Shown: positions 33,801 to 41,163 of the stretch, piece after piece
Numbering within the stretch: position 1 is the stretch's first letter
How the letters are laid out: the number at the start of each line of letters is the position of its first letter
From: Rossellomorea vietnamensis
Lineage (GTDB): Bacteria; Bacillota; Bacilli; Bacillales; Bacillaceae_B
Assembly: GCF_008180615.1 (NCBI RefSeq)
Contig: NZ_VTEH01000018.1
Location: forward strand, 60,615 to 101,777
Length of the DNA: 41,163 nucleotides
Direction: 5' to 3'
Position numbers and translations under genes: made by a program
The notes under the pieces: generated by a model
What the model was told of the DNA's origin: nothing
Seen by the model: the letters and a program-made list of their open reading frames with translations, nothing else
Database searches by the model: none

Positions 33801-33844
33801 AAAAAAGAGAGGCATGTCGCTATATAAACATGTCTCTCTTTTTT
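33801..33844. terminator. Long hairpin with A/T flanks, possible bidirectional terminator
   Basis: AAAAAAGAGAGGCATGT (33801-33817) and ACATGTCTCTCTTTTTT (33828-33844) form a 17-bp stem with one G-U pair. Both strands end in T runs. It is the best copy of the AAAAGAGACATGT hairpin family. No gene ends close to it. Confidence 0.6.
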
Positions 33845-33880
33845 CTATGTGACTCGCAGCTCTGTATATTGTATAAAAAT

Positions 33881-33912
33881 GGTGGAACACGGAACCTGTC
33901 CCTATGTCCCCC
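33881..33912. repeat. GGGACA-type repeat
   Basis: GGTGGAACACGGAACCTGTC followed by CCTATGTCCCCC; close to the consensus form. A further decayed member is at 34121-34143 (CAAGGACAAGGATTCGTGTC then CCC). Confidence 0.6.
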
Positions 33913-34282
33913 CATACCGTTCAAACTGTTTGGAACGAGCTTCCTAATACCTGCCGAAGATTCCTTAACATGCGTTGGCTTATAACGTTCACCGATTGAT
34001 TGCAAAGATAAGAGAATATCCATACGATCATAAATAGGACCTGACAACCGATTTCTGCAGGATTGCATTTGCTTTTGGGAACAGATGCAGTAGTAATGAC
34101 GAGACGATCCCAGGTATCCACAAGGACAAGGATTCGTGTCCCCAGTAGGATTAATCCAGAAATAGAAAATAAAAAAAGAGAAGTAACAAAAAAGGAGAGA
34201 AAACAGAAGAAGAAAAGAAGAAGAAAACCAATAACCTAAACTTCAACAAAAAAACCAAAAATTCTCCAGCCAAAACAATAAA

Positions 34283-34320
34283 ACACCCCAAAACTTCCGA
34301 CAGATTTCGGGGCGTCACTG
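34283..34320 (-). repeat. Terminator-like cassette, copy A
   Basis: ACACCCCAAAA pairs with TTTCGGGGCGT around a TTCCGACAGA loop, and CACTGTGACC follows. On the minus strand the stem is followed by TTTATTGTTTT. Copy B (36399-36440) matches it over about 70 bases, and a partial copy is at 27841-27874. No minus-strand gene ends near this copy. Confidence 0.6.
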
Positions 34321-34403
34321 TGACCACAGAAACAATTACCAATGAAATACCAGCCAGACTATACTAGACTTAAATGATACAAACATATATTAGGAGGTAT
34401 AAT

Positions 34404-35933
34404 GTGAGAAATATTATTTCACTATTGGCGGTTTTGGCTCTTATTTTTACTAGTGGCATAAGTACCTCAGCAGCCGACATGAACTGCAGTGACTTTTCAA
34501 CTTGGAAAGAAGCCCAGGACTTTTTTGAGTCTGAAGGTGGTCCGGAGTCTGATTCGCATGGATTAGACAGGGATGGCAATGGATTGGCTTGTGAAAGCTT
34601 GCCTGGTTTTGATTCGACTTACGACCCACATGAAGGCAGCAACGGGATTTTTACGGATACTGGCGGATATTGGGCAGAAGAGGATATTAATTTACTGTAC
34701 AATATGGGAATAGTTTCAGGATTGCCTGATGGCTCTTTCGGTATTAAAAAGAGCATCAACCGTGCAGAGGCTGCTGCCATCATTACAAGACACTTGGATC
34801 TGTCTCTAACTAAATCACCTTTTAACGATGTGCCTAGTAACCATTGGGCGAACACATCTATTGGGGCTGTTGCAGCTGAGGGAATGATGAGTGGTTACAA
34901 GGACGGAAGTTTCCAGCCAAATGAACCAATTACAAGAGCAGAAGTTGCCTCTATGCTTGAGAGAGCATACGAGTTGACTGGGAAATCAGCCATCTCATTT
35001 ACTGATATTTCTTCTAAACATTGGGCTTATGGCTCCGTTCAGGTACTCGTTAATAACGGTATAACCAGTGGATATCCTGATAACACTTTCAAACCTAAGA
35101 GGAATGTAAGCAGATCAGAATTTGCTTCTTTTGCAGCAAGAATTATTCGAAATGAGAATACAACTATTGCAGGCGGCGAAATTGCCGTCTCTTCTATTGA
35201 TGTGGGGCAAGGAGACAGTATTTTACTTGAAACATCAAACGGAAATACCATGCTGATAGATGGAGGTCATCGCTATGCTTCGGATGAGGTAATCTCCCAC
35301 CTGCATAGAAGAGGTGTCTCAAAGATTGATCTCATGATTAATACACACCCGGATGCCGATCATCTTGGCGGGTTAATTGGGGTGCTTGAAACCTTTCCGG
35401 TTGGCAAAGTAATAGACAGTGGTAAAGTTCACACTACTCAAACCTATAATGACTATTTAACTATAATTGATGAAAAGAATATTCCTTTTGAAGTTGCACA
35501 AGAAGGTCAATATCTGGACTTTGATGAGAATGTAATCATTCAGGTGCTTAACTCCGGAAATGATAGCAGCGATTTAAATGAATCATCTATCGTGCTAAAA
35601 GTCATACATGAAGATGTCAGCATACTGCTTACGGGTGATGCAACAATAGAAAATGAAATGGAAATGATGCAAAATTATAATGTGGATGTCGACGTCCTAA
35701 AAGTAGGGCACCACGGATCAGATACTTCTTCATCCAAAGAGTTCATTAGAGCTGTATCTCCTGACGACTCAATAATATCCTATGGTGATAACTCTTATGG
35801 TCACCCTGATTCTGCTGTTGTCCAAAGACTTAACAGTGTTTATTCAGAAATCTGGTCAACCTATCATGAAGGCAGCATCCTGTTAGAAACAGGCGATAAT
35901 GGCTATAGTATGATGAGTGGTGATATGTATTAA
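34404..35933 (+). CDS. Secreted Excalibur-SLH-metallo-beta-lactamase (ComEC-type) protein
   Basis: 509 residues from a GTG at 34404, with AGGAGG seven bases upstream. A signal peptide (cleavage near STSA-AD), then an Excalibur calcium-binding domain (about 25-65, DRDGNGLACE), then three SLH domains (about 88-265) for wall attachment. The C-terminus is a metallo-beta-lactamase domain of the ComEC/Rec2 type with SIDVGQGDSILLE, THPDADHLGG and LKVGHHGSDTSSS. In ComEC this fold degrades the non-transported DNA strand during uptake. A wall-bound nuclease or phosphodiesterase is likely. The TAA stop overlaps the next ATG by one base (TAATG), so the DUF3006 protein is co-translated. Confidence 0.9.
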   Translation: MRNIISLLAVLALIFTSGISTSAADMNCSDFSTWKEAQDFFESEGGPESDSHGLDRDGNGLACESLPGFDSTYDPHEGSNGIFTDTGGYWAEEDINLLYNMGIVSGLPDGSFGIKKSINRAEAAAIITRHLDLSLTKSPFNDVPSNHWANTSIGAVAAEGMMSGYKDGSFQPNEPITRAEVASMLERAYELTGKSAISFTDISSKHWAYGSVQVLVNNGITSGYPDNTFKPKRNVSRSEFASFAARIIRNENTTIAGGEIAVSSIDVGQGDSILLETSNGNTMLIDGGHRYASDEVISHLHRRGVSKIDLMINTHPDADHLGGLIGVLETFPVGKVIDSGKVHTTQTYNDYLTIIDEKNIPFEVAQEGQYLDFDENVIIQVLNSGNDSSDLNESSIVLKVIHEDVSILLTGDATIENEMEMMQNYNVDVDVLKVGHHGSDTSSSKEFIRAVSPDDSIISYGDNSYGHPDSAVVQRLNSVYSEIWSTYHEGSILLETGDNGYSMMSGDMY

Positions 35934-36190
35934 TGAAAAAATATACAGTAGATTCCATTGAAAACAACTTGGTTACACTTCTTCCTCAACAAGATGAATC
36001 ACAAGGAATTATTGTATCTTTGAGTGATTTTACTGAAAAACTAAAAGAGGGAGATAAACTACTGGCAGATATTAATACAAGCGGATTACTATTGAAGTAT
36101 CAATTGTTAAAACGCGAAACCCAGGAAGAAAAAGAGAAGAATGAAAAGTTACTTTCAAAAATTTTGAAGAAAAACAATACTTCTGATTAG
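35933..36190 (+). CDS. DUF3006 small protein
   Basis: 85 residues. Begins MKKYTVDSIENNLVTLLPQQ, then a beta-rich DUF3006 fold and a charged coiled-coil tail (RETQEEKEKNEKLLSK). DUF3006 genes frequently follow ComEC-type metallo-beta-lactamase genes, as here. No signal peptide, so it is probably cytoplasmic, while its partner is secreted. Start codon overlaps the upstream stop. Function is unknown. Confidence 0.85.
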   Translation: MKKYTVDSIENNLVTLLPQQDESQGIIVSLSDFTEKLKEGDKLLADINTSGLLLKYQLLKRETQEEKEKNEKLLSKILKKNNTSD

Positions 36191-36253
36191 CAACAGAGAT
36201 ATTAGATGAACCCTTTACAGTAGTAAAACTCAACGTAAAGTACTTCTCAATTA

Positions 36254-36311
36254 AAGTGATTTTCAGTAAAAAAGCTCAGCCTAAAATCATGCTCCTTACT
36301 GGAAATCACTT
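36254..36311. repeat. 16-bp inverted repeat after the DUF3006 gene
   Basis: AAGTGATTTTCAGTAA (36254-36269) and TTACTGGAAATCACTT (36296-36311) pair over 16 bases with one G-U, loop 26 bases. There is no T run, so it is a poor terminator. It may be an RNA structure or an element remnant. Confidence 0.5.
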
Positions 36312-36390
36312 AATGGGAATGTCACTCCTCATCTTTAACAAGGAACCAGCAACCTAAACTTCAAAAAAAATCCAAAACCCTCCAACCAAA

Positions 36391-36440
36391 ACAAAAAAAC
36401 ACCCCAAAACCTTCGACAAATCTCGAGGCGTCACTGTGAC
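36391..36440 (-). terminator. Terminator cassette, copy B
   Basis: On the minus strand ACGCCTCGA pairs with TTGGGGTGT (three G-U pairs), followed by TTTTTTTGTTTTGG. It begins seven bases past the stop of the gene at 36447-37004 and so can act as its terminator. It matches the cassette at 34283-34320. Confidence 0.65.
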
Positions 36441-36446
36441 AATACT

Positions 36447-37004
36447 CTAGCTAACTTTAAATTTATCCATCGAGGATCCCAGCAAATTAGAAAGGCTCTT
36501 CTCGAAGGCGAATGTCGGGAAGAAGTTACTAGCGGTCATCCTCCACTTTAAAATTGTCCCATCCGTCAACTGAATTTCGACCACCCTCTTACCACCTTGT
36601 ATAATTGCATTATCAGTGATTAAAAAGTTGTTTGTCGATTTATGCCCTATTATATATTGCTCAATATCGTTCAAGTTGAAAGAATAAACATCATCGTTGC
36701 TCATGTTTAAAAATACTAGTTTGTTCGAAGTAACAGCTAAATATCCTTTACCACTATATTGATTTTCACTTTTCACAAAGCTGCCTGAAAACTTAACTTC
36801 CTCTCCAACTTTGTTATTAATATTATCATTCAGTTTGTTCTTAAGGAGCGATTCTAGAATAAATGGCACACCGAATAATAGAAATAAACCTAGCAGGATA
36901 ATGCCGCCGCCTTGCCCGAATAAAAGCATTATCAAACCATACACAATCACAAACACCCCGGTAAAACCACTAGCAATTTGCCCCAAAAGCAGTAGATATA
37001 GCAT
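36447..37004 (-). CDS. Membrane protein with a GRAM/PH-like domain
   Basis: 185 residues from the ATG at 37004 (MLYLLLLGQ), nine bases after AGGAGG; a start 13 codons earlier lies upstream of that site. Two membrane helices (about 2-25 and 32-55), then a beta-rich domain (KGYLAVTSNKLVFLNMS ... VVEIQLTDGTILKWRM) with the look of a bacterial PH/GRAM domain. The assignment is by pattern. No operon partner; function unknown. Confidence 0.65.
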   Translation of the reverse strand: MLYLLLLGQIASGFTGVFVIVYGLIMLLFGQGGGIILLGLFLLFGVPFILESLLKNKLNDNINNKVGEEVKFSGSFVKSENQYSGKGYLAVTSNKLVFLNMSNDDVYSFNLNDIEQYIIGHKSTNNFLITDNAIIQGGKRVVEIQLTDGTILKWRMTASNFFPTFAFEKSLSNLLGSSMDKFKVS

Positions 37005-37776
37005 ATTATTTTTCCTCCTGATATCATTTTGTGAATTCTTCAAATTAGTAAAACATAATTAAATAAAAACGAAGAAGATTTTCGAATAAAAATGCCGAAC
37101 AACAACCCCTTTCATTCAATCTTGAACTGATAGTAGTCATTCTAGTTCTATCTGCCCAATAGACTCAATTTTGGAGAACTTTTAAAACGTGCCATAACCC
37201 ACTAATGTGATCCAACAGTTGTGATGATTTTTTCTTTTCACAATAAGCACATAGTCCTCCCCACACAAAGAAAATAGTAAAAAAAGACTATTTAATTATA
37301 TAATATTTTCCATCGTTTTTGTAATAAAATTTTCATTTATTACTGATTGAGCTGGAGCGACCCGTTTTCCTTTTGGTACTCCTTACCCCATAATTTTTGC
37401 ATGATATAAAATTTAACGTTTAGTGATGGTAAATGAGCTTTCAAAAGACAAACTATCACGAGCCTAGCGTCCTTGAATACGAAAGAGATACAAAGCTCGT
37501 TTATCTTCTAATCTCAAGTGTTGATTGAAAAGAGAAATGGCCTCTAAAGGATAGGTCCCATGATCCCTTAAGCTCAAAATGGTTACAAAAAGGATATTAC
37601 GCGATGGCATGCTCCTTCTAAAAACAGGTTGAATTAACAATTCTCTGCAGATCACCAATCGTCTGAATGGCGCAGCCTAATAAGACCGCCTCTACTAATT
37701 GTGAAAAAATGGTGTGATAATGAACTGTCCCTGTTGTCCATGAACGATGACCTGTCCCTGTGTCTTTATTCCCCAT
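37005..37776. other. Gap with repeats and possible gene debris
   Basis: No supported gene. A minus-strand frame at 37464-37658 reads protein-like at its end (YPLEAISLFNQHLRLEDKRA, LYLFRIQGR) but has no start or ribosome site. It may be the last part of a lost gene, possibly a transposase; I cannot tell which. At 37711-37772 two decayed GGGACA-type repeats lie in tandem (AACTGTCCCTGTTGTCC and GACCTGTCCCTGTGTC). Confidence 0.4.
37711..37772. repeat. Tandem pair of decayed GGGACA-type repeats
   Basis: Two half-copies CTGTCCCTGTTGTCC and CTGTCCCTGTGTC, just downstream of the lipoprotein gene at 37777. Confidence 0.5.
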
Positions 37777-38460
37777 CTAGTTAATTTTCACAAAGGTCCT
37801 TGCCCAACGTGTATTGACTTCCATGAGATCGAGAACACCACTCATCCTGCTGTAATAGAAATTGAGCACTAAATCGGTCTCATCAGGGTTAATTGTTACA
37901 TATTCATCGCCGACCTCATAAAAACCGGAATGTAAATCCGGGATTCCTGATACTTCTACATAGCCATTATCAAGAAACTCTAAAGTCTCTCCATCTTCCG
38001 TTTCCCATTTTCCAAGGATACTCCAGTCTTCAAGGTAAAGATTATAGGGATCTTCCTCTACTTCGGAAGTTTCTTCTTCTACCACAATTTCAGAAGGTTC
38101 ATCTGCATCTCCCTGTACTTCTTCCATTTCTTTTGCTGGTTCCTGTAAGTCTTCCACAGGCTTCACTTCCACAGTGGATGGAGATGGTTTACTCTCTGTT
38201 TTTTCTATATCATTTTCTTGTTCATTAGAACCCTTACTGGAAGAATTGCTGTCAGCATAGGATACTGCAACTTCATCACTCTCGGAAATATCACTCGAGC
38301 TTGAGGTGCTTTCTTCGCTACTAATTGACGATTTGGTATTTGTTTCGTCACCATTACTATTGGAGGTAGCAGTAACTGCCTCATCAACGTTTGATTCGCT
38401 GCATCCAACTATAATCAGTCCACAAAAAATTACATGCAATATAAACTTTGCTTTATTCAT
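37777..38460 (-). CDS. Lipoprotein with acidic Ser/Glu linker
   Basis: 227 residues from the ATG at 38460 (MNKAKFIL), seven bases after AAAGGA; a TTG two codons before is too close to the site. Lipobox IVGC. Residues 20-145 are a low-complexity Ser, Glu, Asp and Val linker with no fold. The last 75 residues form a small beta domain (WSILGKWETEDGETLEFLDN, then YVEVSGIPDLHSGFYEVGDE) with the look of a lipocalin-like or DUF-type lipoprotein module. Family not recognised. Probably an outer-face membrane protein. No partner. Confidence 0.75.
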   Translation of the reverse strand: MNKAKFILHVIFCGLIIVGCSESNVDEAVTATSNSNGDETNTKSSISSEESTSSSSDISESDEVAVSYADSNSSSKGSNEQENDIEKTESKPSPSTVEVKPVEDLQEPAKEMEEVQGDADEPSEIVVEEETSEVEEDPYNLYLEDWSILGKWETEDGETLEFLDNGYVEVSGIPDLHSGFYEVGDEYVTINPDETDLVLNFYYSRMSGVLDLMEVNTRWARTFVKIN

Positions 38461-38616
38461 AATCAATTCCTTTCATCTGCCATTCTTTTCTTGTCGGGAG
38501 TACTCGAATATCACCCTCTAAATAACTTAAAGAAATCTTTTGTTCACAATATCAATCTGAAAAATATAAACACCTTAGCTTTCGATTAGTAAATCCAAAA
38601 GTAAAACAATAAGTTA

Positions 38617-40065
38617 TCATTCTTTGTTATTAAAATACTCTTCTTCCATAGCATACAATTCAGCCATAAAGCCTACGAATCTATACCCGCGCTGCAACTC
38701 TACACTATACTTCATTACCTTTCCTTCATCTGATATTTCAATGATTAAAAGACTTTCTTGTTGATTAACAGCATTTATAAAGGTTTCATAATGTTCTTCT
38801 CGAGTTGTAAAAACAAATTTATCAGTACCATGATAAAATGAAGAATCTTTTTCTCCAAACTGATTCAGTTCAGGTCTTGAGTGATAATCAGGTTTTGGCA
38901 AAGCCAGCCTTTTATCATCATGAATAATAGCTTTCACTTCATAATTAATACTTAAATCATATGCATCATCATTTACTACTTCATAATACAATGAGTTCGA
39001 ATCTTCTACTTTAACCCTAAAGCGAAAACGCCCATAAGGTGATTCGGCATGCGAGCCGTTGTACTCATATGCGAAGTGTACCTTATCTGAACTCTCTTTA
39101 AAATCAAGATCATTTTCAGCAAAATTTCGTACAATGCTGATAAATTCCTGGATGAAATTTATATCATCCTTTATACTTTGCTGTTCTTCTGATGAGAGAA
39201 CGTCCAAAGCTCGAGAAAGATATTGATCTGCCTCCATTACCTCACTGGCACTTTTATCATCAAACCCCTTAATCTTATCCAATGCAGCTTTAATATTAGC
39301 TTCTGCCCATGCCTGCCTTGCTTTTCCTGCTTCCTCCTTTTGCATACCTTCGTGAGATAGCAGACTAAAAACTGCACTTAAATCAGTGTTCTCTGGAGAG
39401 AATTTGCTTTCTCCGCTATAGATAATGTAGTAAGAAAGAAAATCTAGTATGATTTCTTCTTTTAATACCCTTGATTGTGAATATTGTTCCTCAATTACCT
39501 TACTTATCTTATTTAAGATATGTATACCTTCTTCTATCTTTTGCAGGGAAACCCAGGCTTGATCTTCAGTCATATCTTGAACCAAGTCCAGATAGTATTG
39601 GTTTTCCAACTTTTGAGCTTCAACATAATTTTCTGTGTCTTGTTCTATTACATATTCCCAGTTTGAAAAAGCCTGTTCATATTGTCCCTCATTGTAAAAA
39701 CTCAATCCATTATTATAATGTTCATATGATTCTTTAAAGCGGTGAACCTTATTACGAAATTCAGTTATGTAGTCTTCCAGATGTTTAAAGTCTTCAAACA
39801 ATTTAAGTTGGGCGATTGCTGATTCGAATTGTTTATTAGCTATCTTGTTTTCTACACCTTTTTCAACAATTTCTTTTATTTTATTAAAGAACACGTTCTC
39901 GTCTTCAACCTTACCTTTTACCAACAATTCATCCATCTGCGTTATTGCTTCCTCATATTCTTCATCTTCCAATAGTTTAAAAACTGCTTGTTCGTTACTA
40001 CAAGCTGATAGCACTACTGCCATAAATAAAAATAAAATCAATAAAAAACTATTCTCTTTTTTCAT
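38617..40065 (-). CDS. TPR-like repeat lipoprotein
   Basis: 482 residues; GGAAGG lies four bases before the ATG. Lipobox LSAC. The N-terminal 130 or so residues and a later stretch (GLSFYNEGQYEQAFSNWEYV) are helical repeats with the TPR look. A helical middle follows. The last 160 residues are beta-rich (FRFRVKVEDSNSLYYEVVND ... FVFTTREEHYETFINAVNQ). It is likely an envelope protein that uses its repeats to bind another protein. I do not recognise the family. It stands 157 bases upstream of the lipoprotein at 37777-38460, on the same strand, and the two may be co-transcribed. Confidence 0.75.
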   Translation of the reverse strand: MKKENSFLLILFLFMAVVLSACSNEQAVFKLLEDEEYEEAITQMDELLVKGKVEDENVFFNKIKEIVEKGVENKIANKQFESAIAQLKLFEDFKHLEDYITEFRNKVHRFKESYEHYNNGLSFYNEGQYEQAFSNWEYVIEQDTENYVEAQKLENQYYLDLVQDMTEDQAWVSLQKIEEGIHILNKISKVIEEQYSQSRVLKEEIILDFLSYYIIYSGESKFSPENTDLSAVFSLLSHEGMQKEEAGKARQAWAEANIKAALDKIKGFDDKSASEVMEADQYLSRALDVLSSEEQQSIKDDINFIQEFISIVRNFAENDLDFKESSDKVHFAYEYNGSHAESPYGRFRFRVKVEDSNSLYYEVVNDDAYDLSINYEVKAIIHDDKRLALPKPDYHSRPELNQFGEKDSSFYHGTDKFVFTTREEHYETFINAVNQQESLLIIEISDEGKVMKYSVELQRGYRFVGFMAELYAMEEEYFNNKE

Positions 40066-41163
40066 AAAACCTTCCTTTTGAAATTACTTTAATAAGAAAG
40101 CCCAGCTGGGCTAGTGTCGCTAATAATTTTGATGGTCTATTATGTAATCGTTATCAATTAATAGGTATTTGTAATACTCTTTGAAGTTGGATTCTTCTTA
40201 ACTTAATAAGTACTTATGCTTTCTCCTTTCTTTAGAGCTTCATGACAGCTGCGATAGTTTACTAAATAACGATACTTCCTACCTATATCTGCTTTTGGAG
40301 CCTAGTACCAGCATTAAAAGCAATCCTTTCTTATCCCCCCTAGCAAATTAACTATTTTGATAAGTAACAATTGTAACATATTAGGTTATTTAATAGGTCG
40401 TTTTTCCTAAATTGAGGGGTTCTTTAGTGAACACTTTGTACAAACCTTAATGGATTTGCTTTTTAGATTGTGCTGTTGTTTTCAATACCTTTTGACATGT
40501 TGTTACTGATTTCCACTTCAGTTGCCCGACTCCTCGGGACGGCACATAAGCCTTCTCAGCTCCGCCTGCGGGATCTCACCTGTCCCTTAAATCCCACAGG
40601 AGGTCGCACACCTTCCGCTCCAACCAAACGTAAACATGTTTGCTTCTAAAACAAGATCCCCGAAGTAACACCAGTAAGATTGTGAATGGATAAATTAGTT
40701 GCATTTAACCTGAATAACAACGTCACCAGCTAACAAAGCCTTTGGATTAAGGTGGTGCCAACCATCATGGCGGTTTACCTTAACTCAAATTCCAATCGAA
40801 AACGGGCGTTCTATCTTATGCAAAAAGTAGCAGGGTATAATTTGTGGTTGGGACAAAGGAACATTTTGTCCCCCCTGTTTCGATTGTTAATGCTGTCTAA
40901 AAACGTCCATATGTTGACGGTATTGTTTGTCCGGGGATTGACGGATATAATGTCCTTAATCACCCTGAAGAAAGGAAAAGACGCCTTCCATTATGCCGGC
41001 CATTACCAGTGGCGCGACGGAAGACGTCCCTCAAACAATATGATTGTTGTAAATGATTATATCATAGTGGAATCCGCCGATAAAAGCGTTTTTTATTAAA
41101 TGTGCAGAAAAGGTTCCTTGTCCCTGTTGTAATCATCAGGACTTCAAGGTCATTGGTTCAAGG
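40066..41163. other. Terminal non-coding stretch with repeats
   Basis: No gene is supported. A plus-strand frame (40752-41099) has no ribosome site, and its first half reads as chance; only the end (HYQWRDGRRPSNNMIVVNDY) looks protein-like. GGGACA-type repeats lie at 40850-40876 (GGGACAAAGGAACATTTTGT, then CCCCC) and 41110-41128 (AGGTTCCTTGTCCCTGTTG). Confidence 0.4.
40506..40630. repeat. Structured intergenic repeat of about 125 bp
   Basis: From TGATTTCCACTTCAGTTGCC to CACCTTCCGCTCCAACC. Inside, CCTGCGGGAT (40565-40574) pairs with ATCCCACAGG (40591-40600), with one mismatch. GC-rich for this genome. I recall similar units as common dispersed intergenic repeats in Bacillaceae; that part is recollection and was not checked. 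Confidence 0.6.

Noticed and set aside
40752..41099. 115-residue plus-strand frame
   Set aside because: No ribosome site, contains a GGGACA-type repeat in its middle; only the last 35 residues look protein-like.
41130..41163. tRNA-like end (GGACTTCAAGGTC, GGTTCAAGG)
   Set aside because: Resembles an anticodon loop and T-arm, but the anticodon stem does not pair and the window ends before it could be tested.

Overview
The window looks like a low-GC Bacillaceae chromosome. The genes that point there are small Bacillus-type families (DUF1659, DUF2922, YvrJ), TTG and GTG starts behind strong AGGAGG sites, LPXTG and lipobox surface proteins, SLH and Excalibur domains, and BdbC/BdbD-like redox proteins. 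No rRNA, tRNA, replication origin, intact transposase or CRISPR array was seen. Most of the window reads as accessory DNA: gene islands separated by long gaps full of short dispersed hairpin repeats, above all a GGGACA...TGTCCC family with about twenty copies in varying states of decay.

Layout. 1-537: a 53-bp tandem array and repeats. 538-2362: a NERD nuclease-like protein with two HRDC domains, and a small glycine-zipper protein. 2938-6302: an overlapping pair of DUF262 proteins, one with an HNH (DUF1524) end, a likely defence module. 6633-10018: a Gfo/Idh/MocA oxidoreductase, a secreted nuclease lipoprotein and an Ala/Lys/Glu-rich Excalibur lipoprotein. 10287-10969: the DUF1659-DUF2922-YvrJ trio. 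12411-17229: a tail-anchored repeat protein followed by two different dynamin-like GTPases. 17891-19522: a lipoprotein, a broken WHH-nuclease toxin tail and repeats.

19523-26023 is a coherent vitamin B12 uptake operon read on the minus strand. A sigma-A promoter, a cobalamin riboswitch and an intrinsic terminator precede a cell-wall-anchored protein with the parts of intrinsic factor/transcobalamin (DUF4430 domains plus an alpha-alpha barrel). A DUF4430 lipoprotein and an ECF transporter (T component, fused double ATPase, S component) follow.

27876-33582 is a minus-strand peptide-bacteriocin-like operon that I cannot match to a named system. It holds a LytTR regulator with a degenerate receiver, a 70-residue membrane-spanning peptide with two cysteines, an ABC exporter, an M50 protease with an apparent N-terminal PqqD-like/RRE domain, a small membrane protein, a DsbA-like oxidase and a four-cysteine VKOR. 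The gene set suggests a peptide that is recognised by the RRE, cut by the protease, disulfide-closed outside the membrane and exported. It resembles the yydFGHIJ (epipeptide) layout, with a disulfide pair in place of the radical SAM enzyme.

34404-40065: an Excalibur-SLH-ComEC-type metallo-beta-lactamase protein translationally coupled to a DUF3006 protein, then a membrane protein with a GRAM/PH-like domain and two lipoproteins. The last 1.1 kb contains repeats and no gene I can support.
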